Shown: piece after piece, positions 7,535 through 15,200 of the stretch
Layout: each line of letters starts with the position of its first letter
How positions within the stretch are numbered: position 1 is the first letter of the stretch
From: a virus
IMG/VR virus record: IMGVR_UViG_3300025276_000179
Location: 1-26,850 of that record
Direction: 5' to 3' (one strand)
Length of the DNA: 26,850 nucleotides
Position numbers and translations under genes: made by a program
Notes under the pieces: model-generated
Told to the model about the DNA's origin: nothing
Database searches by the model: none
The model's input: only the letters and a program-made list of their open reading frames with translations

Positions 7535-8409
7535 TATGATATATCTCCGAATGGATTGTTCTCAGAAAAGTCAACGAAATCTGTAGCGAAATTATCGAAC
7601 ACTTTATTTTGAGAGAGTGGTTGAAGTTCGTTTATACCATCAGTTACAGATACCGGATTTAATGCTCCCCAATTACCCATAACTGGGGTATCAGTTCCCC
7701 ATACTCGAAGTTCACCATCGGTGGATCCTGTGTGCGCAATCTTGAGTAGACGAGTTTCAATATTAAAGTATGTTACTTCTCCTTCAATTCGATACGCTGT
7801 ATAATCCTGATAAACATTCTCGCCCGGCGAGTAGTGCTGCTCATCACCAGAAGCTGCCATCGTTAGTTCATATTGAAAAGCATGTTCTTCTTCCACCTGA
7901 TCGATCGAGTCGATACCAGTATCGAAGTCCTCATCGGAGAACTCAAAAAGTTCGCATTGCATACGAAATTGTGGTAGTTGAGATAATTGGTAGAATGGCG
8001 ATTCAGTTTCTACTTTTTTAACTTCAAATAGTGATTGAGATAGAGGGAGGTATATAACATCACCTTCCCTAGGACGGAATTGATTTTCCGAAAGACGATC
8101 CCCAATTAACTCGCGCCATCTACGCCGTGCTATTACGAATGTTGCTTGGTCTCTTAGTTCGATACCAAACTTAGTGAACAAGTCTCCCTCACCGTCAAAT
8201 GCATCGGTGTTCTCAATATACACTTCAACTTTATATGCGTCAGAAAACTGTGACTGAATACTATCTAGAAATATTTCTTCTCTATCAACAATTTCTCTTG
8301 GTAGATAATATATATCCTGCCCATAAAATTTTATTGATTCTATCAAAATATCTTCGTAGAGATTCTGTTCTGGTCTATGCTTTTGAGTGATGTATGGATT
8401 AGTTGCCAT
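7534..8409 (-). CDS. 14: Neck protein gp14
   Basis: 291 residues; T4 gp14 is about 256. The start MATNPYITQKHRPEQNLYEDILIESIKFYGQDIYYLPRE is highly characteristic of T4-like gp14. Further on come VYIENTDAFDGEGDLFTKFGIELRDQATFVIARRRW and DVIYLPLSQSLFEVKKVE. It acts with gp13 as the head-tail connector ring. Its TAA stop shares one base with the ATG of gene 15 (TAATG), giving tight translational coupling. The family assignment is secure from the motif string and the gene order 13-14-15. Confidence 0.93.
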   Translation of the reverse strand: MATNPYITQKHRPEQNLYEDILIESIKFYGQDIYYLPREIVDREEIFLDSIQSQFSDAYKVEVYIENTDAFDGEGDLFTKFGIELRDQATFVIARRRWRELIGDRLSENQFRPREGDVIYLPLSQSLFEVKKVETESPFYQLSQLPQFRMQCELFEFSDEDFDTGIDSIDQVEEEHAFQYELTMAASGDEQHYSPGENVYQDYTAYRIEGEVTYFNIETRLLKIAHTGSTDGELRVWGTDTPVMGNWGALNPVSVTDGINELQPLSQNKVFDNFATDFVDFSENNPFGDIS

Positions 8410-8412
8410 GTC

Positions 8413-9183
8413 TTACCCCACGAAGAAGATCGGGCCTTCATCTTCCTCATTGCGGAATCTTTCCATCATTTTCTCTATATCCTGTATAGCATCTTCGTAA
8501 ATTTGACGTGCGTTGACGGTGACTCCGCCAGGTAATGTCATCCCATCAAACTTGATTAGGTTAGTACCCCATTGACGCTTTATAATTGCGGTAGCATATT
8601 CTTTTAAGAATCTATGATTCCATAGGGAATTGTATTCCGCAACGGTAGAATCTGGATTTCTAATGGCATAGACTTCGAACAATACGTAATCATTTACTTT
8701 AAGGTTTGTTTTGGAAATATGTAGATTGATACGATTATACTGCCTATCAAATGTAATCTGAGGAATTCCGCCTAACTTCATATCTAACATAGAAAGGTTT
8801 TGTTGCATTTGTTCGTAATATGCAAGGTCACCCATAACACCAGAACTACTAGTAAAATCTGTAATAGTATGTGCCATAACCTGCCATGCATCACTAAACC
8901 ATCCTGAGTGTGCATTGTTAAAGGTCATCGGAACCATTCTAACGACTGCTGAGATGTCTAAGCTGTCCGCAAAGTCCACTGACTGATTATCAATATCGGT
9001 CTGTGTTAATTGATGTTTTAGATAGTATCGCTTAGAACCGTCCGGATGAAACTCACGGAACCACTGTAACGCCTCATCGATACGGTCGTCTAGTTGTTCT
9101 TCGTCTATGTTGACTTCTACCACTGGATGCCCTAAGGCACGTAGGCAGTAATCTATTAGTTCTTCTCTATTTGTTGAGTACAT
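8413..9183 (-). CDS. 13: Neck protein gp13 (head completion)
   Basis: 256 residues, somewhat shorter than T4 gp13 (about 309). The N-terminal pattern REELIDYCLRALGHPVVEVNIDEEQLDDRIDEALQWF is the hallmark of the T4-like gp13 family. The rest contains the conserved LWNHRFLKEYATAIIKRQWG segment and GGVTVNARQIYEDA. gp13 and gp14 form the neck that seals the portal vertex after packaging and connects head to tail; they act late in assembly in the host cytoplasm. Gene 14 follows after 3 bases, exactly as expected for the cluster. Only a weak ribosome-binding sequence (GGAC, 8 bases upstream) precedes the ATG, so expression probably depends mainly on the tandem late promoters. Confidence 0.9.
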   Translation of the reverse strand: MYSTNREELIDYCLRALGHPVVEVNIDEEQLDDRIDEALQWFREFHPDGSKRYYLKHQLTQTDIDNQSVDFADSLDISAVVRMVPMTFNNAHSGWFSDAWQVMAHTITDFTSSSGVMGDLAYYEQMQQNLSMLDMKLGGIPQITFDRQYNRINLHISKTNLKVNDYVLFEVYAIRNPDSTVAEYNSLWNHRFLKEYATAIIKRQWGTNLIKFDGMTLPGGVTVNARQIYEDAIQDIEKMMERFRNEEDEGPIFFVG

Positions 9184-9209
9184 GAATATAGTCCAATGTT
9201 GTTACATAC

Positions 9210-9217
9210 TATTTATA
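9210..9217 (-). promoter_or_regulatory. T4-type late promoter, downstream member of a tandem pair
   Basis: TATAAATA on the minus strand, about 27 bases before the gene 13 ATG. It is the better placed of the two boxes for gene 13, giving a leader of roughly 15-20 bases if initiation is T4-like. Confidence 0.78.
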
Positions 9218-9221
9218 CGTT

Positions 9222-9229
9222 TATTTATA
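9222..9229 (-). promoter_or_regulatory. T4-type late promoter, upstream member of a tandem pair
   Basis: TATAAATA on the minus strand, 12 bases upstream of a second identical box (9210-9217). It lies between the terminator and gene 13. Confidence 0.7.
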
Positions 9230-9243
9230 TGAAAAAGAAATGT

Positions 9244-9275
9244 AAAAAAAAGGGGAAACCGAAGTCTCCCCTTTA
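9244..9275 (-). terminator. Rho-independent terminator with UUCG tetraloop
   Basis: On the transcribed strand the stem GGGGAGAC / GTTTCCCC has one G-U wobble. It closes on a C(UUCG)G loop, the most stable class of tetraloop, and is followed by eight Ts (9251 down to 9244). It lies about 20 bases after the stop of the giant fibre gene and just before the tandem late promoters of the neck genes. It therefore insulates the fibre unit from the neck unit. Confidence 0.92.
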
Positions 9276-9296
9276 TATCTTAGTTTTACTTTAAGA

Positions 9297-12200
9297 TTAG
9301 TTAACAATAGTACCGTTTACATCATAAACATCGATACGGTAGTGCGAAGGTGATTGACTACCTAATGAACCAGCATCTCCAGAAGAAGCAACGTGTAAGG
9401 TTGAAGCAACTTCTGTTTCGTCTATAGAGATAGTACCTGTTACAGGGTCATAAGCGATACATATCCCACCAATCAATATTGACTTGGCCCCATCGATTCC
9501 GCCAGCAATTGCTTCGGACTTAGCAGTTGCAATACTTGCAGTAGTTGAAGTAGCATCCGCCTTAGTTGCAAGACTTGCAGTAACAGTAGATGCAAAGTTC
9601 GCATCATCTCCTAGAGCAGCAGCTAGTTCGTTAAGAGTATCTAACGAAGCAGGAGCAGCATCAATTACACTAGCAACCGCAGCTGAACCAACACCATCCG
9701 CATAAGATTGCGCGGCAGCTTGAGCAGCATCTGCTTTAGTCGTTGCATCAGCACTTGCAGTAGAGATCGCAGAAGCTTGAGCAGCATTTGACTTACTAGT
9801 CGCATCAGCACTTGCAGTAGAGATCGCAGAAGCTTGAGCAGCATCTACTTTAGTCGTTGCATCAGCACTTGCAGTAGAGATTGCGGCAGCTTGAGCAGCA
9901 TCTGCTTTACTAGTTGCGTCAGTCCCAGCTGCAGCTTGCGCGGCATTTACTTTACTAGTTGCATCAGCAGCAGCAGTTACTTCAGCGGCAGACTGTGCAG
10001 TGGAGATTGCACTTGTCGTACCTAAAGTATCAGTGTAACCAGAAAGATCTACACCAGCAACACCTGAATCAACATATGCTTTAGTTGCCGCATCTGTACC
10101 ACTCGTTGGCGTTCCAAGATTAGAAATCTTGTTTCCGTCCATGTCAACATCAGCAGTCATCTGAATGTCAGTTGAACCTGAAGAGGTGCTAATACCAGAG
10201 ACCTGATTTTGCAGTATAGCAATTGCTTGGTTGTTAATAGTTTCAGCAGAAGTCGCACGAGTTGTTTCGGCAGTTAAGTCAACTTGACTTGCCTTATCAT
10301 CAAGAGCGGTAACATCTGCCTTAGTAGCAAGTGCGGCAGTAGTTGCAACGTCATCTGCCTTAGTACCAATTGAAGCAGTAACAGTTGATGCAAAGTTTGC
10401 GTCATCTCCAAGGGCAGCAGCCAACTCGTTAAGAGTATCTAGAGCAGCAGGAGCAGCATCTACAACATTAGCGACTTCAGTAGTAATTGCTGAGTTCATC
10501 TCTGTAGTAGTTGAGTATGGAGTCAAATCTGTAGAAGGAATTGCAGCGATAGCGGCAGTTCTAGCAGAAGTCTCAACAGCAATAGCAGCAGTCGTCTGTA
10601 CAGTTGTTGAGTACGGAGTTAAGTCAGTTGCAGGAATTGCAGCAATAGCAGCAGTTCTAGCAGCAGTCTCAGCAGCAATAGCAGCAGTCATACCTGAAGT
10701 ATCAGTGTAACCAGAAAGATCTACACCAGCAACACCTGAATCAACATATGCCTTTGTAGCAAATACTGAATCGTCTACAGTATACACTGGAGAAGTTGTT
10801 ACACTAGCGTTCCAGAAATATGTTTTATTTGCCCAATAGTCTCCTACTACAAGAATACCACCAGAAAGATCTGATAATTTAGGAGTCAACGGCCAATCGC
10901 CACTGTTCAGCTGAGGATTGTCAATAGATCCAATTAAAGTTGGAGTACTTAACATATTATAAAGATAAACTTTACCTGCTCTAGAATCACTAGAACCATC
11001 ACCAGTATCGCCTCTTTCAGCACTTACAAATAATGTTCCGTTAGATATTTCAACACCTCTACCATAGGAAGAGTCTTCCGAAGAACCCATACCTCTTTGT
11101 GGATTTACTATAGAAGAAATGTAGGAACCATCTGTCGCGGAGTAAATATAAATTGCGCCAGAGTGGCCACTTGGAGTTTGACCTATAGAACCTTTAGTAC
11201 TTGAAGCTCCAACAACATAATAGTTATCATCCGAAGTGGTAACCAAACCAAAAACACTAGTATCAGATGTGTTTGGGTTATCTAGAGTGTGTATTAAAGA
11301 ACCATCATTTACGTTAAATACAAACACTTTACCACCAGAACCAAACTGATCACCATATGCAAAAGGTGCTCCCACGAGAACCTTATTTCCATGTGATGAT
11401 ACACCGTCCATCTTATCTAGTAAGTATCCAGCGCCAGAAAATTTAGTATAAACTGAAGGGTTTGGATTAGCTATCTTTAGAATCTGATCACTACTAATGT
11501 CATAAACATAAACTGCTCCATTTTCAGAATCCGCTGTATGATCAGAAACAATAACTTTGTCACCGTTAATCGCTACAGACTTACCGAATTCTTTATCTGA
11601 ACCAGAAAAATCAACTCTTGACTTTTCAGCAACTACTGAACCATCAGTTGTTGAATAAACAATAAGTTTTCCCTGACCAGCAAGAACATAATAATCATCG
11701 TTTAATGCTGAAGAAGCACCTAATTTAGCCCAATCTGAACCATTGTAAGGATTTGTGTCTGCAATGAAATAATCTTGATTTACAGACAGATCTTTCCAAT
11801 AAACTCCATATCCCCAAGATCCTTGATTCGACTGACCTTCATAAGTTGCAAAAATTCCTGTCCCATTAGTTTGTACCGTTGTAATAGTACCTCCTTGTGG
11901 CCCACTAGGAAGAGTTTGATATGCGCTATTTACATCCCAAGTCGTTTCGGTAACATTCGCGGAAGAAATTCCAGTTCCAAAGTCTTCTGGTTGTACCGCA
12001 GTATCAGCAAGAGCACCTTGAGCGGCAGTTGCCTTAGTTGCAAGAGCAGCAGTAGTTGCAGCATCATCCGCCTTAGTCGCAAGAGCAGTAGTAGTTGCAG
12101 CATCATCAGCCTTAGAGGCAAGACTAGTAGTAACAGTAGATGCGAAGTTTGCATCGTCACCTAATGCGGCAGCTAGTTCGTTCAACGTATCCAATGCGGC

Positions 12201-15200
12201 AGGAGCAGCGTCTACCGTAGCAGCAACTACTTGGTCTGCATAAGACTGAGCTTCTGACTTAGCAGTTGCAATAGAAGAATCCATTTCAGCAGTAGTTGAG
12301 TATGGAGTCAAGTCAGTTGCAGGAATTGCAGCAATAGCAGCAGTCATACCTGAAGTATCAGTGTAACCAGAAAGATCTACACCAGCAACACCTGAGTCAA
12401 CATATGCTTTTGTAGCAAATACAGATTGGTCTACAACATAATTCGTAGTAGTGTTTAAACTTGCGGTTACTTTAAATGATGCAAGCATATTGCCACGAAC
12501 CTGATTCCTTGTAACAACTATGGCACCATCAACAAAAACGGCAGCACCAAAAAGGTTGCTTTCAAGAATTGCAGCTCCAGCATCATCTCCGCCAAAAATT
12601 ACACCATCATCAAATGCAGCTTGTTGTACCTCATGAGGAATTTCTCCGATATAACTACCATCGGTGGTATTAAAAAAGTGTAATGTTCTACCGTTTATTC
12701 TGAAGTCAGACTGACCATAAGTACCAGACGAATTATCTTGACCTTCTTCATACACTACCAAAGTATCAGTATTTTGATCAAGTGAGATTTTAGCACCAAA
12801 ATTAGTGTCTTTAGATCTTAATCCTGAAGGTAGATTATATGAGTTAGTAAAGGTTCCAGTATTTACATCGAATTCTTCCACCGAATGATAAGTATTGGAT
12901 GTTCCATTACCGTCTCTGTTAGCAAAATAATACTTCCCGTTAACGAAAGCATTAGTCCCAGCCAAAATCCACATATAAGCATCACCTAAGCTAAACGTGG
13001 TTTCTTCGGTTGTCATTCCAGAATCAAAACGATATAATTTTGGTTCATATACTGTCGCATATTGAGAATTAGTTGACTCTACTACATAAACCTTTCCAGC
13101 GGTTGGGTCTGTAAAAATAAAGTCTCCGAAGTTTTTACCGTCTACGGGTTTTATAATCGATCTAACAAGACTACCGTTATGATCAAATACTTGGACAGCG
13201 CCCGAATTATCAGTGCTTGATGTTCGATGATAAGAATGACCAACGTATATGTAATTATCATCTACAGCCAAGCTACGGGCATCCGTATATCCACCACTTT
13301 GCCAAGACCTAGTGTCTATTGTAAAGTTAGTCTGATAAGTTGCTCCACTAGAATCTAGTGTATAGACATAAAGTTCGGAAGTCTGATTGTATGCACCAGC
13401 TTTTAAAACGACTAAAGTATTATTAGACTCACTTGGGTTTAAAGCTATTAGATTACCCCAAGTATTATGTTGGACATAGGACTCAGGATTGGGTATCCAA
13501 TCTATTATATCTCCAGAATCGTTATATACAATCACCAAACCTTCAAAAGATCCCTTTGTGTGAGAAGTATTTCCCCAATTAGAGGCGTTATTACTTGGAG
13601 CCAAAGCATTCTTGAAAGCGGATACAGCAAATGATCCATTATGAACGGACTTGTTATTATTTGCTGGGAGATTTGGTAATACAGCACCAGCATCAATTAC
13701 CGATTGGAAGTCAGCATTGTTAAAGTCATGTGCAGACATGCTTGGGACAGTCCAGTCGTAAGCAGTAGTTGTACTAGACACTAATCCAGTCGATAAATCA
13801 GCAGGTTGCAATGCCGTATCAGCGAGAGCACCTTGAGCGGTAGTTGCAACGGCACTAGAATCTGCCTTAGTAGCAAGAGCAGTAGTGTTAGTAGCAATAT
13901 CAGCAACCGCAGCATCAAGAGCAGTAGAATCTGCCTTAGCGGCAAGACTAGTAGTAACAGTAGATGCGAAGTTTGCATCGTCACCTAGAGCAGCAGCCAA
14001 CTCGTTAAGAGTGTCTAGTGCGGCAGGAGCAGCATCTACAGTTGCAGCGACTTCAGCAGTAATTGCAGTATTCATTTCCGCAGTAGTTGAGTAAGGAGTC
14101 AAGTCAGTTGCAGGAATTGCAGCAATAGCGGCAGTTCTAGCAGCAGTCTCAGCAGCAATAGCAGCAGTCATACCTGAAGTATCAGTGTAACCAGAAAGAT
14201 CTACACCAGCAACACCTGAGTCAACATATGCCTTCGTAGCAAACAATGAATCGTCTACTCCAAAAGAACTGCTTGATGATGTTGTTGGGACTATAGCACG
14301 TATTGCGCTATCATCAACGTTAAGAATAGTTGATCCTGAAAGAGCAGTAAAAATTGGACGACCAGTAATGCCGATAGCTTTTACTAAGTTTCCGTTTGTG
14401 ACATCAAATACGAAAAGTTTACCAGTAGCGCCTCCGGCGAATTCGTTTGCCATAGCGAAACCGTAATTACCATCAATGGCTATAGTACCATTAAATCTTT
14501 GACTACCGCCTCCTTTTAGGCCTAACTTCTTCAGCGTAGTTGGTTCGGGATTCTCAAATGTGGATACATAAGAGTAATCTGACACATTAAACACATCTAT
14601 TGCTCCAGGCGCGTCATTTAGGGGCCCGCCATTCTGAGCAAATCTGACTACTAACAAATACTGATCGTTTGCAATCAAGTTTTCGCCAAAGTACTCATCC
14701 TGAGTATATGCAGATGGAGATGTTAAGTTTTCAAGAACTATAGAAAAAGTTGTCAGATCAACTACACTAACTCTACCTCTATTTTGATCATAGTGTTTGT
14801 GACCACAGAATAGTTTGTCTCCGGAAATTGTAAAGTTTCCACCTATATACTCTCGATTCAAACTATTTAACAAAGTACCATCGATATTATACAAATGTAT
14901 GTAATCAGGCAAATCGAATCCAGAACCGACAACAATCTTATCTTCTCCATAGAATTCTATGTCTGCTTGATAAGAACCATGATCAGCTGGAACGAAAGAG
15001 TAAAGTAAAGAACTATCTGTTAATGAGTGAATTTTAAGTCCTCCAGAAGCACTATCGCCTGGATTTAACACAGCAATTTTATCACTACTCATTGTTATTG
15101 CGGAAAGTTCATCGACACTAATTGAAAATTGCATATTAGTGGGATCAGACATAGGATAAACTTCCACACTTCCGGATACGTGAAAGGCGAAGTGAGTATC

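Noticed and set aside
9751-9921. Regular short repeats resembling a CRISPR-like array
   Set aside because: The period is 57 bases with no variable spacers and the repeats are in frame within a fibre gene, so they are protein-coding tandem repeats.
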